From Erythroxylum novogranatense (lineage: Eukaryota; Streptophyta; Magnoliopsida; Malpighiales; Erythroxylaceae): 64,000 nt of DNA. The notes beneath the pieces were generated by a model, which ran no database searches, was not told the DNA's origin, and saw only the letters and a list, made by a program, of their open reading frames with translations. Below, in pieces: positions 37,761 to 49,575 of this stretch. Both the position numbers and the translations under genes were made by a program. The stretch's first letter is position 1. Each line of letters starts with the position of its first letter. The DNA lies in contig CM057234.1 of NCBI GenBank assembly GCA_029891385.1, positions 25,964,350 to 26,028,349 of the forward strand, read 5' to 3'.

Positions 37761-37810
37761 TTGGGTGAACCATCGATGATGGTTTTCATTGAGTTCGCAA
37801 ACTCACCCAA
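37761..37810 (+). other. Candidate RNA three-way junction (LARD 3' LTR)
   Basis: Identical stems to the copies at 4335 and 30013. The linker between the hairpins is one or two bases shorter. Confidence 0.6.
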
Positions 37811-38305
37811 CATTGCATCTATTTTTCAGAAATTGAAGAATACCCGCTAGACAAACGGAGTATGGCTACCGATAGCAAGTCGTAATATCGGTCGGGATCG
37901 CGTCGCTCACATCTCGCATTAGCGTAGTGATTGATTCAAGAGGCCCCATTGTTTAAGTGTGTTCAGAATGTTCAAAATGGCATTGGTCACGGTGGGACAT
38001 GCATTTCTATATGTATATGAATGATTGAGCACTATTGAGTACTAGTTAATGACCGAGTTTGTGTCTTCATCGATAAATATGAATGAGTGCCCTTTTATCG
38101 ATGTTATTTTACCGAAAATGATTTGAAATGTTGTAGGCACAATTTATTTACCGCTTTCCACGCATCGCAATCGCTTTTGAAAGAAAAAAATGTTTAACGA
38201 ATTTTAAAAAGTAGTGATTGTTCTAAGACGCCACCTCGGGTCACGGGCTCGATTTTATCAGAGATATCAGTTCGGGTCTCGCTCGGAGTGGGGTGCTACA
38301 GATTC

Positions 38306-40927
38306 GGTCTCTAACTATGTCCAAAACACTTGACTAACAACTCGACTTATGTTGATGATCACTCATAACTCGAAGTTATTGTCGACAACTCGATTGTCGA
38401 GACAAATAAGTCGACTTATCACTAACAAGTCGATTTATCGAGACAAATAACTCGAGTTATGGTTCACAAGTCGACTTATGGGACCAATAACTCGACTTAT
38501 GTGAACCAATAACTCGAGTTCTGGTCCATTCCGACTCGATTCTAACCCTCTACACTCTCTCGACTTATCCCAAACACCATGAACACTCCAATCCTTTCTA
38601 GACCTACCCATTTCTATGCCAAACTCATTCATTCAATAATTTGACACCTCCTCTCATGTCAAACACCTAGTTTGACTTACAAAAAGACTCAAGTTCAACT
38701 TCAATGATCCTATGCATTCACTCATGCAAAGCTCATTAACCATCATTCAAAACATTCTTACTTCTACATAAGATTCATCAATCACAACTCTATACACATC
38801 TTTACTTGAACTAAACATGTATTTCTACCCACATGGAGTTTAAAGCCATTCGACACAACTTTAAAAACCACACTTGACATGTTATTAATCTGTCTTGAGA
38901 AACCATGATAAAACGTCATTCATGCATTTCATTCACATCAAAACAAATGTTTTAAAATGCCTTAGTAGGCATTTCAAGCCTATTACATTTCAATCAAAAT
39001 ACATCTTGCCAAAATACATCTGTTTTCTCAAAATGCAACCTAAAGCATTGATTTCTAGAAAGATCATTTCAAATACAAGACCAAAAGAAAATCTTGGAGT
39101 AAATGCCTTTAAGCTTGCTACCTCGGGATCCCGCCATTTCTGGAGAATTTGAGGGGGTGAGTCATCTCATGGGTAACACATTTATATTTATATAACAAGC
39201 ATGTCCATTTAATTATTCATACTTTTAGCAATCTTTCAATGAAGTCATGATAGATACATCATGCAATTTTCATCAATACATAAACATAATTTCTCACAAT
39301 TCAATCATTCATAATTTTGCACTTTCATGTTATCACATATGAAACACATCAAATGGCTCGGTAAGTCCATATTATTGGCAACCATATAGTCTCATTTAAT
39401 GAGGTTATATGGGCAAATCTTGAGGAGTCCAAAATAATGGATCATCCTATGCCACAATCGGGCAAATGGCGAAGGCTTTCATGGTCGACGCACGTGACGG
39501 TTCTTGGGACTATACCTTACCCACATAACATAACAATCATGCATCATACAAGAAAATTGGACTGTTCTTGTCCAATTTTCCATTCCTTTACAAATCATCT
39601 TTGTCATACATCATTCATGCTTTTCATCATATTCATTTAACAAGTTTCTCCAAAACAACTTCATTCTCCATCATACAATGTACATCTATAAGCATCATAA
39701 TTTCATACTCATTTAGGCTATTTCATTCAATACTAGCTCAACCATCATCAAATCATCAACATGTATCATTTTCATTCACACAAAACTCATGATTAATGAT
39801 ATCTAACCACTACTATCACAAGCATTTAATACAATCATCAAGTAATCAAAACTCATTAATGTCATGCATTAATTTACATTTATAGCTTATATACATAAAG
39901 ATAAATATGAAACCCACCTTTTATCCTTGCTTAAACTTGCCTAAGGAAGTTCTTCCTCATATTGTTCTTCTCCTCTTTCTTGCCCTTCTTCAATCATAAC
40001 AAGAAAGTAACCTCATATTACTTAGGGTTTCAAAATTGAGAAATCTCATAAACTTTAATCATGAAATTAACCCTAGAATCACTAAACCCATTCCATTCTT
40101 AGTCTTTCTAACCAATAACCCAAGGAAAAACTCAACTTTAAACCCATGGCTTACCTTGAATCTCTACTTAACCAAGTGATTTCTTAGTTCAAAGTGAAGC
40201 TTTAGCCTTCCTCTTCACTTTTCTTCTCAAACTTTCTTCAAAAACTCTCTAAATCTCAAACCCTAGCCACTTCTCTTCTTTTTCTCCTCTTCTTCTCCTC
40301 TTCACCAAAATCCTCTTCTCCCTCTCTCAATTTTCGTTTTTTTCTTCTTCTTTCCTCCTACAACCTCACTTAAAATCCTCCTTTTATACTTCTTCCATTC
40401 CACTTAAGCCCAAAGGCCCCTAAGCCCATCTTCCTTCTTATTCTTCCTCTTATTTTTTTACTTCCCTACTACCTCTTTAACTACTCAAGCCTACTTCTTC
40501 ATTTAAGCCAATTAATTTCTCAAGCCCATCTTATTCTTATTCTCTTCTTCTTCTTCCTTCTTATTTCCTACATCCTCCTTAAACTTACTCAAGCCCACTT
40601 ATCTTTAAGCCCACTTCATTTCCTCCTCTTTTCTTCTTTTATTTCATTTGGACCCAAAGCCCCATTTAACACATTAAATTACCTCTAATTCATTTAAACC
40701 AACTAACACATTTAATACTTGCTATCTAACTCATTTAATCACATTTATTCATTACCTAACTCGTTTAATTCATGCCAACTAATACATTTACTAACATTAA
40801 TTCTTAACACCTAACTCATTTAATGTCATATGCTAATCCATGCTAACTTTATTAAATACTATATTAATTCACCCCATTAATCTAATCATGCTTGATTTAT
40901 CATTAAACAAAAATTCTGGGGGTAACA
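38306..40927 (-). mobile_element. Minus-strand 5' LTR, remaining 5' part
   Basis: Continuation of 25886-26443 after the LARD insertion. It ends at 40927 with GGGTAACA, which is TGTTACCCC on the sense strand. TATAAAAGG lies at about 40380-40388 on the minus strand. Same content as 4886-7517. Confidence 0.7.
38330..38523. repeat. Array of AACTCGAGTT / AAGTCGACTT palindromes
   Basis: Counterpart of 4914-5112: about nine units with TCGA cores. A few units differ by single-base changes from the other copy. Confidence 0.75.
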
Positions 40928-42026
40928 TTAATGGTAGAATAAAGTCGTCTAAGACAAGGTGAAGCTCAAAAGGTTGCATATAAAGCTCTATTGGATAGCA
41001 ACATGGAAGTGGAGAGGGTAGCCAATAGAGAGAGTTATAAGTTAGTAAAGAAAGAGGTAAAGAAGATAGTCTTAAAAGCTAAAATTGGTGCCAACAAGAA
41101 CTTATATCAAATATTGGAAACTAAGGATGGAGAAAAGGATAATTTTAATTTACCAAGAGCTAAGGGAAAAAAGTGAGGGATTTTGATCAAGTTTGTTGTA
41201 TAAAGGATAAAGCACGATAGGTGCTCATGGATGAAAATGACATCAAGACAAGATGATATAGCTACTTTTATAGGCTTTTTAATAAAGTTAAAGATAATAA
41301 CATTTGTTGGGTAATCTTAGCACTTATGAGAAATACTACAAATTTACTTATTGTCAACCTATCAAAAGAGAAAAAACTAGAGAAGCTTTGAGGAAGAAGA
41401 AGAGTGGAAAAGTAGTAGGACCTGATGAATTACCATAAAGGAATATAAAAGCCTAAGAGAAAAGGGTTTTACTTGGCTAGCCAAACTTTTTAATGTAATC
41501 CTCAAGTCCACCAAAATACTGAATTAATAGAGACTTAGCACACTAATCTCTATATAAGAATAAAGGGACATTCAAAGTTGTAACAACTATGAAGAAATTA
41601 AACTACTTAGTCACACCATGAAGTTATAGGAGAGGGTGATTGAGAGGAGAATGAGAAAGTACACTTATCTCGGAGAAACAATTTGATCTCAACTAGGTAG
41701 GTCCACAATGAAGCCATACATCTCTTTAGATAATTAATGGAATATATAGGATAGGCAGAGAGACATCATGGTTTTTTGCTAATTTAGAAAAGGCTTATAA
41801 TAGGGTACCTAAGGAAGTCATGTGGAGGTATCTAAAAGTTAAAGGAGTTTATGTTGCCTATAAAGGTTATTAGAGATATATATAAATGTGTTAAAAATAT
41901 AGTAAGTATAATAGAGCAGATATAAAGCATTTTTCTACAAATATCAGGCTACACCAAGGATCTTTATTGAGCCCCTTCCTATTTGCAGTAGTTATAGATA
42001 AGCTTACCAAAATATCCAAGGGATAC
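40928..42026 (+). pseudogene. RTE-type LINE reverse transcriptase, first fragment
   Basis: Collinear with 7518-8621, with the same truncated 5' end at the minus-strand LTR and the same order of RT motifs. The lysine-rich segment (YKLVKKEVKK) is at about 41036, [14 protein letters not shown] near 41785, and LHQGSLLSPFLFAVV near 41948. Several stops and frameshifts are common to both copies and are therefore real decay. It is interrupted at 42026 by an LTR element and continues at 47865. Confidence 0.85.
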
Positions 42027-43631
42027 CGACAACGCTCGTAATGCTAGTCAAAATAAAATAACTAGACTACTATTATAGCAAGAGTAACCGGGTCAATCCT
42101 ACAGAGAATGTGTGCAAAGTTTATAAAATGAAATTAATTGGTGTTTATGTTTAGGAGTTTTGTATTTTCAAATAAGAAAATAAAATGAAACTAGACTAAT
42201 AAAAAATTAAAGAAAACATGCAAAAAATGTGAAAGTGGAGAATTCAGAATGACCTAGCTCTTTGGTTCAATCTCACCACACCCTAATTAAGAATATTTCA
42301 TTGATCCGTTATTCGCAACCTCTCCTAGCAACTATTAATCATAGGTTAATAATTAACCCGAGTTTGCCCTTAAGTTTTGTTTAATCAAGATACGATCATT
42401 AATTAAACCTACCCATCGAATAACCTAAGATAGATCTCTAGATTTAATTAAGTAGTAGCATTACAAATTAAAAGAACTGATTAATCAAGGTAACAATCGC
42501 ATACTATGTGTTATTTAACCTAGGTTATGTTATCCCTAATGAGTACAAATCATTAGTCGTTGTACATGAATTTCAACATAACAATTACGAATTATATCAA
42601 AATTCTAGCAATGGGTTTACAAATAAACGATTCAGTGAACACATTAAAATCATCTTTTCACAATACCCAATGGGTTCATACACTAATAATCAAACAATAA
42701 TGAAAATCCAATTATCCATACACAAAACTCAAATCAATTAACATAGGATAACATAATCAATTTCTAATAAAAGAAAGAAACAAAAATAACAGTGAAATAC
42801 ACTTACTCGGGTCATCAGCATCGATGTCACCTCCAATTTGACGTCAAAAACTTAGCCCTCCATGGGTCTCTCAAGAAAATGCTTCAACCCTATGAAAAAT
42901 TTCCCTAACCAAAACCCCATGTAGTGCCTCCACTCTTCTGTTTTCTCTCTAACCTCGCTACTGTTCATTGATGTGACAAATAAACTTTGTTGGTTCACTG
43001 TCACTATTCTCTTGTGTTTAAAACCTACACTGATATTGGGCATTTTTAAGTAAAATGCATGGGTTATGTTTAATGTGTTAAATGCATAACATATATGTTG
43101 AACTCAGACAATGTACAATGCCTGTGTTGAATGCAAACGTTGTCTGTGTATGCAGTTGCTTTCCTTCTCCTGCATTGTCGTTTTAGTTGATCTTTGGCTG
43201 TGCATCTGTGCAGCATTTCTGCTTCTTTGCTACTGCGTTTCATGCTCCACTACATTTCATTTTTGCTTCTCTTTGTGTTTTATGTCCCTTACATGCGAAC
43301 GCATGCACGTGCTGACGTCCATCATCCAGCCAACTTCTACTTATGCACTGTCGTATTGGTGTTTTTCTTTGTCCTTTAATTTTCATGTGTCATTTTGTTC
43401 ATGTTTTCATTTTTTTTTGTCTTTTAATTTTCTTCTTTTTGCTCTAAGGAAACAAGTGAAAATTAATCTTTGAAAAAATCCCACATATCGTGCTTTCGAT
43501 TCTCTTTAATTTCTTTGCTTCTGAATTGTGCCTAAAATCATATATGAGTCAAAGTGAGTATCTTAAGCAATTTCACATCAATAATCACTAAATGTCATAG
43601 AATAATTTCATAATCAATTAGGTACCTATCA
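42027..43631 (-). repeat. 3' LTR of the non-autonomous element
   Basis: 1.6 kb, collinear with the right LTR at 46345. Its first base reads C instead of the T seen at 8622, one of several stereotyped copy differences. Confidence 0.8.
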
Positions 43632-46320
43632 ATTTCTCCCATACTTAGATTTTGGTCGTCCTCAGGAAAAACATTAAAATTAAACTCAAAGACCTAAAAG
43701 CATTGACTCATTTCCTATATGTTCTAAGAATACATAAGCATAAACAAAGATGAATGACTTTCAAAAATCATAGAAAAAATTTAATATTCCAAGCTTTCAC
43801 TCATGATCAATCAACATTCATCATTTTCAAAAACTGAGCAATCTAATGGTAGACTTGGCAAGTGTGTTTAACTAAAATATATTCATGGGCACACTCAACA
43901 CTATTCATGATCATGTTATTCCATAACTTTAAATATCATTTCATTTCTCCACCACTACTGTTCACATGCAAAATTATGGATCATAGTACTTTTCAAGGTT
44001 GTAATGTGGAAAAAAGGTATGGTGAGATGTATTTGGGTCAAGTAGTATGAAAGCCATTAAGCTAGTGAAACTAAGCAACACTTATAAAAAACTAGGCATC
44101 GTCAGCTATGATGAATGCAACATTTATATTTCACAACCCCATTCAGCTCTTACACATAAACCACATGAAGCAATATACCAATCCAAGGAATCACTTATAT
44201 AATTTATGCCAACAATATATTGAAATTACAAGAGTGAACCTTCCAAGCCAACATCTACCTCATATTCAACATACTCAAATAGCACATTCATTACAACTCT
44301 AGGAAGATGCATTAATCATAAGCAAATTTTCAACACATATGCAATTTCTTCTTGATACATTTAGTTAAAAGTTCATTTTTCTTTTTTTTTCTTTCTTTTC
44401 CTTTCTTTTCTTTTCTTTTCCTTTTTAACATTAAAAGAAACTATATGAACATAGGAATTTCAATGATAAGACATAAAAAACATCCCAAAGTTAACCAACT
44501 CACACATATGTACACTTCCACACTTAGAATTTTGTACATCCACAAACTCAATAATCATAAATATTCTACTAGCTTTATGGATTAAGTAGGACATTTTGTT
44601 AGTATAAAGCATGTATTATGGTTGATACAAAAAGAAAGGTTAATAAGGCTCAAAGGGGCTTATCAAAAAGGAAAATCATATAATGAGTAGGCTATTTGGC
44701 TAACGAGCTTATGAAACAAAGAATGCCTAATCATTTCTATGTTAATGTATGTGATAAAAATGTGTTCTAAAATAGAAATTCAAGGCAAATCAAGATGTAC
44801 ATGTCATGAAGGTCACACATTATCGAAAGTCAATGAGATTGATATAAATGTGTCGCTTAAATAAGGCTTAAAATCTTACCGCTTTGTTCACTACTAGTCA
44901 CTACTCTTCTAAAGCTAATGCATATCGACCAATCACAAAAGTAAAAATACATGCTAAAGTTGCTATAAAATTCTCTAGTCAATTAACACTCTAATCATGA
45001 CTATATAGTCCTAGGAGTAATAAAAATGAGAATGTCCGCTTTGTTTGTTTTATTCTTTCTCTCATTTTGATTGAAAACTTAAAACAAACAAGAAACAAAC
45101 CAACAAAAAACACACATGCATATAAAAAGAAATGCAAAAATGTAAAGAAAAGAAATTTACTTCCCTTCGGTTGCCTCCCAAAAAGTACCTTTGTTTAGAA
45201 TCGTTGGTTTAACTCTTTCTTCTCCTCACATGAAAAAATTATGATCTTTTGGAACTACAGTTAGCGCCACATCCACACGAGGTTGTTTCAAATAGGTCCT
45301 TATTTGATCATCATCCATATTCAATGTCTTTCTTATCCTCATATTCTCAATCTCGATTGACTTTATACACACTGGAAAGATCTCAAATATTTCTTTGCCT
45401 TTTTCTTCCTCATTTAATTCCTCCAATTTGTTATGTAAAGGTGAAGAGTCATTCCCAAAAATAAAATGGAACTCAATCCTAACCTCCGGCCTAAAAAATA
45501 TGTCTTTTTCTTCTTCGAGATCCTCCTCTACTTCTTAAACACATGCAATTCGTTAAGGATTGATCTCAAAATTCTCAAGCTCCTCTTCACTTTGTAAAGT
45601 TTCGCACAAACGTCCATTGATACACCTCGGTTAATACGATCGCTCCTCTTCACTTTATGGTTCCAAATGATTGATATCTCCCATCAAGGCAAAGCATATT
45701 GCTGGAATTGCAGAGTATTCTGTTGGATTTGCTGTACACCTTGTTGAAAGAGCTGTTCCATATTTTGTTGGAACTGCTGCATATTCTGTTGAATTTGAAG
45801 ATTGTTAGTAGCCATAATATTAAGCAATTCTTCTAGAGATGTACCTGAGTCGTGTTGATTCTCTGAATCTTGACAACTAGACCAAGATTGCCTTTCATCT
45901 AGTTGGAATTATTGGATATCCTATTGGTTCTGTTGTATACTCTCTTGAAGCTGCTGCATAGCCCACTAAAATTGAAGATTGTTAGCATTAAAGGTCTTAA
46001 TATAGTAGTCCAGAGATATACTTGAATCATGATAAGAAACTTATAGTCTATACAAGAATTGTTATGCATCCTACAAACTAACTTGGAAGTAAATTTGTTG
46101 ATTATCACATCCATAACTAAAGTTAGGTTTATCAGTCCAACATTAGTCATAGAATTGAGAGTAAGAGTTAAAGAAAAAATTACTTCTATCCATGATTTTT
46201 TAAAATATTTATCATAAAAATGAAACAGAAAAAAATGAAAGGATCATGAAATAACTCAAAAGAAACCAATTATGAATACAAAATACTAATTAAGATCATA
46301 AACAAAAACTAAAAAACTGC

Positions 46321-46342
46321 ACTCCCTAGTATTGATGCCAAA
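46321..46342 (-). other. Decayed primer-binding site, tRNA-Asp-like
   Basis: Read on the minus strand it begins TTGGCATCAATACTAGGGAG. It keeps the frame of the Athila/TAT-type site (tRNA-Asp) but differs mainly by G-to-A and C-to-T changes at former CpG or CHG positions, consistent with deamination of methylated DNA. Confidence 0.5.
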
Positions 46343-46344
46343 AT

Positions 46345-47864
46345 TGACAACGTGTCATAACACTAGTCAAAATAAAATAACTAGACTGCTAATATAGCAA
46401 TAGAGAGTCTAGGTCGATCCTATAGAGAGTGTGTGCAAAGTTTATGAAATAAAATTAATCGATGTTTAGGTTTAGCAGGTTTTGGATTTTTCAAATAAGA
46501 AAATAAAATGAAATTAGACTAATAAAAACAAATTAAAGAAAACATGCGAAAAAGATAAAAGTGGAGAATTCAGTAAGGACCTGGTTCTTTAGTTCAATAT
46601 CAGCCTACACCCTAATTAAGCATTTTTCATTAATTTGTTGTTCTCAAACCTCTCTTAGTTTTTCCTTAGGTTTTGTTTAATCAAGATATGATCATTAATT
46701 AAACTTAACCACCTAATAACCTAGGATACGATCTCTAAATTTAATTAGGTAGTAGTATTATGAATTAGGAAAACCAATTAATTAAGGCAACAACCACATT
46801 TGATGCGTCATTTAACCTAGGTCATATTATCCCTAATGATTACAAATCATTAGTCACTACACATGAATTGCAATATAACAATTATGGATTGTATCAAAAT
46901 TCTAGCAATGGGTAAATAAACGATTCAATGAACGATTAAATCATCTTTTACAATACCAAATGGGTTCATACACAAATAACCAAACAATAATGAAAATCGA
47001 ATTATCCATACACAAAACTCAAATCAATTAACATAGATAACACAATCAATTTCTAATGAGAGAAAGAAACAACAAAAATGATAAAATACACTTAACCTGG
47101 GTCGTTGGTGTCAATGTTACCTCTAAATCGATATCGGTAACTTAACCCTCTATGGGTCCTTCAAGAAAATACTTCAGCCCCATGAAATTTTTCCCCCACC
47201 AAATCCACTTTTGTTTTCTCTCCAACCTCGCTACTGTTCACTAATGTGATAAATAAACTTTATTAGTTCACTACCACTGTCCTCTTGTGTTTAAAACTTA
47301 CGTTGATACTGTGCGTTTTTAAGTAAAACGCATTGGCTGCATTTACTGCATTAAATGCATAACTCTACGTTGAATGCAGATGTTGTCTACTTACGTACTA
47401 CTTTCCTTTTCCTGCGTTGTCGTTTTGGTCGGTCCTTAGTCGTGCATTTGTGCTGCTTTCTACTTCTTTGTTACTGCATTTCATGCTCCACTAAATGTCA
47501 TTTCTGCTTCTCTTCATGCTTCACGTCCCTTGCATGCAAACACATGCACGTGTTGATGTCCATCATCTAGCCACTTTTTACTTATACATCGTCAGATTGG
47601 TGTTCTTCTTTGTCTATTAATTTTCATCGCCTTTTCTTCATGTTTTCATTTTTTTCTCTTTAATTTTCTTCTTATTTCTAAGAAAACAAGTGAAAATTAA
47701 TCTTCAAAATGGCCCTAATATTGTGGTTTCAACTCACTTTAACTTCTTTGCTTTCAAATTGTGCCTAAAATCACATATGAGCCAAAGTGAGTATCTTAAG
47801 CAATTTCATGTCAATAATCACTAAGCATTATGGAATAATTTCATAATCAATTAAGCACCTATTA
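46345..47864 (-). repeat. 5' LTR of the non-autonomous element
   Basis: 1.52 kb, starts TGACAACG and ends CCTATTA. It is next to the primer site and is followed by TSD GATAT. Confidence 0.8.
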
Positions 47865-48169
47865 GATATTATTTACTGATTACATTGTTTAGTGGATGAA
47901 ACAAAAGGTGTTAATGTCAAGCTAGAACTTCAAGAGGTATGTTAGAATTAAAGGGCTTTAAATTGAGTAAGATTAAGACTAATTACTTATAATATAACTT
48001 TTCAGGTCATAGGCTTACATCCAATGTCGAGATCAAGATTGATACATAAGTTATACCACATAAAGATTGTTTTAAATGCCTTGAATCCATCATCTAAAGT
48101 AGTGGCGAGTTATATGATGACATAGTTCAATGTATCAAATTAGGATGGTTAAATAAAGGGCACCTCAGC
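47865..48169 (+). pseudogene. RTE-type LINE, second fragment
   Basis: RT palm to thumb region. The catalytic FADD box reads FTDY (47872-47883), and a frameshift follows at once before VDETKGVNVKLE. It ends at the Tekay-like insertion. The third fragment begins at 59084. Confidence 0.8.
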
Positions 48170-48650
48170 AGTAACATCCCGTCACCGCTATTAAGGGTAT
48201 TTTGGTTATTATGAGTCATCTTGATAGGTTTCATCGCATTCATTGAATGAGCATGTTCTTGGCCTCTAATTGTAGAGGAACAGTTTAATGCATATGCATT
48301 TATCCATAGGTACATGCATTCATGATTTCGGTATTTAATTGTAAGTAAGAACTGATCGAGTTGATCAAACCGATTGGATTGAGAGTTAATTGAGAATTTG
48401 AGTAATCGAGTGCAATTGACTGATTTGATATCATTATGAGTGATCGCAATTTATAATGGCTTATAGGAAATTCTCGTGAAATTGGAGATAATGCCCTGAT
48501 CGGACGAGTTTTGGGTGATCGATCGATCGACCTACAAGATCGAAAGCATCGCCCAATGGCAATGGAAAATTAGAATTTTACCGATAGAAATAATTATGTG
48601 GAACCATTGGGATTTAGAGACCAAATTTGACCGACTTGGAGACTTAGGTC

Positions 48651-48658
48651 TATAAATA
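48651..48658 (+). promoter_or_regulatory. TATA box of Tekay-like 5' LTR
   Basis: TATAAATA in a segment unchanged in all three LTR copies. It would drive the full-length element transcript. Confidence 0.6.
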
Positions 48659-49254
48659 CTAGGTTTGAGGAATTTGGGGAAAACACCCAAGGCAATTTCA
48701 CGCTTTCTTCTTTCCCCATCGTGACTTTGCGATTTCTCCCATTGGTAAGTGATTCCTCGATTTTCTTTATGGATTCTTTCCTCGAGATGAGGTTAATCGA
48801 TTGATCGTTATTGGTGAAGGTTGAGGCTCTGGATTAGTGAATCGCCGAGCTTGAAGGATTTTAGGGTTTCGGAGGATTTTGAGGAACTGTAGCTTGATCT
48901 GTGATTTGGTAAGTTTTAAGAGCTTTGATGTTGTTATGGATGATTCTTACTGTATTTATGGCATTTATTATATTTGATCGGGTAGTTGGGAGTGTTTATG
49001 GATGGGTTTTGTTATTGATGATTACCGTAGGAGTGTATAGGTCGAAGTGTGGATTGTGGAGGTAGATTATCGATTTGTTGATGGATAGAGTTATATGGAT
49101 GATTGAATATGCTAAGGTTGCCGATGATGATATTGCTTGATTTACGTGTATTGAGTTACCGTGAGTTGTAGAATCGAATCTGGAAACTCGGACTGGTGTG
49201 TTTAAAAGCTATGTGTTGGGAAGAAGGAGAGCCGCGTAGTGGATTTAGGTTCGA

Positions 49255-49575
49255 GACCGCAACCGTGAGGAGCTCGGCATGCGGATTTAGCAAAGGAGTA
49301 GCTTCTAAGCATGCGGACGAAGCGGTGAGGAGCTCGGCATGCGGATTTAGCAAAGGAGTAGCTCAGCATGCGGACGAAGCGGTGAGGAGCTTCGGCACGC
49401 GACGAAGAAGAGTAGCTTCAGCATCGCGGACGAAGGAGTAGCTTCAGCATGCGGACGAAGCGGTGAGGAGCTCGCGCGGACGAGCAAATGAGGAGCTCGC
49501 AGACGCGGACGAAGCAAAGGAGTACTTCGCATGCGGACGAAGCAAAGGAGGAGCTTCGGATGCGGACGAGCTGCG
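49255..49575 (+). repeat. 29-bp GC-rich minisatellite in 5' LTR
   Basis: Units of the form GAGGAGCTTCGGCATGCGG plus ACGAAGCGGT in head-to-tail order, several shortened or altered. The array is GC-rich against an AT-rich surround and falls within putative leader intron 1. Confidence 0.8.

Larger units (their letters stand above)
26444..38300 (+). mobile_element. Complete LARD-like non-autonomous LTR retrotransposon
   Basis: An 11.86-kb element with two LTRs of about 4.1 kb (26444-30562 and 34208-38300), a primer site, a 3.65-kb internal domain without coding capacity, a polypurine tract, and a perfect target-site duplication GATTC (26439-26443 and 38301-38305). These proportions match the class called LARD (large retrotransposon derivative): LTRs above 4 kb and a roughly 3.5-kb non-coding interior. 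Termini TGTAAC...GCTACA, a Met-type primer site and the pre-polypurine-tract block are shared with the Tekay-like element at 48170-59083. The LTRs are near-identical by eye, which suggests recent insertion, although consensus errors blur dating. Confidence 0.92.
34208..38300 (+). repeat. LARD-like 3' LTR
   Basis: Collinear with 26444-30562. It carries donor 1 at 35024/35025, micro-exon 36954-37019 (66 nt), donor 2 ATAG/GTGAGT at 37019/37020, the hairpin CGGACT-AAA-AGTCCG at 37255-37269, the three-way-junction block 37761-37810, and acceptor CAG ending at 37829. Confidence 0.92.
42027..47864 (-). mobile_element. Non-autonomous LTR retrotransposon, Athila/TAT-like primer site
   Basis: LTRs 42027-43631 and 46345-47864. 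Target-site copies GATAC (42022-42026) and GATAT (47865-47869). The internal domain (43632-46344) has no recognisable gag or pol. The minus-strand purine tract GTATGGGAGAAAT adjoins 43631 and the decayed primer site adjoins 46345. On the minus strand the short frames around 45226-45426 and 45899-46150 have no family resemblance I can name. The family may depend on an autonomous Athila/TAT-type partner, but only the primer site supports that link. Confidence 0.8.

Noticed and set aside
37259..37813. A 184-residue minus-strand frame
   Set aside because: It crosses the micro-exon-to-acceptor part of the LTR on the antisense strand and is shorter or broken in the sister LTRs (29338-29712, 3762-4067). 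It is a chance frame.
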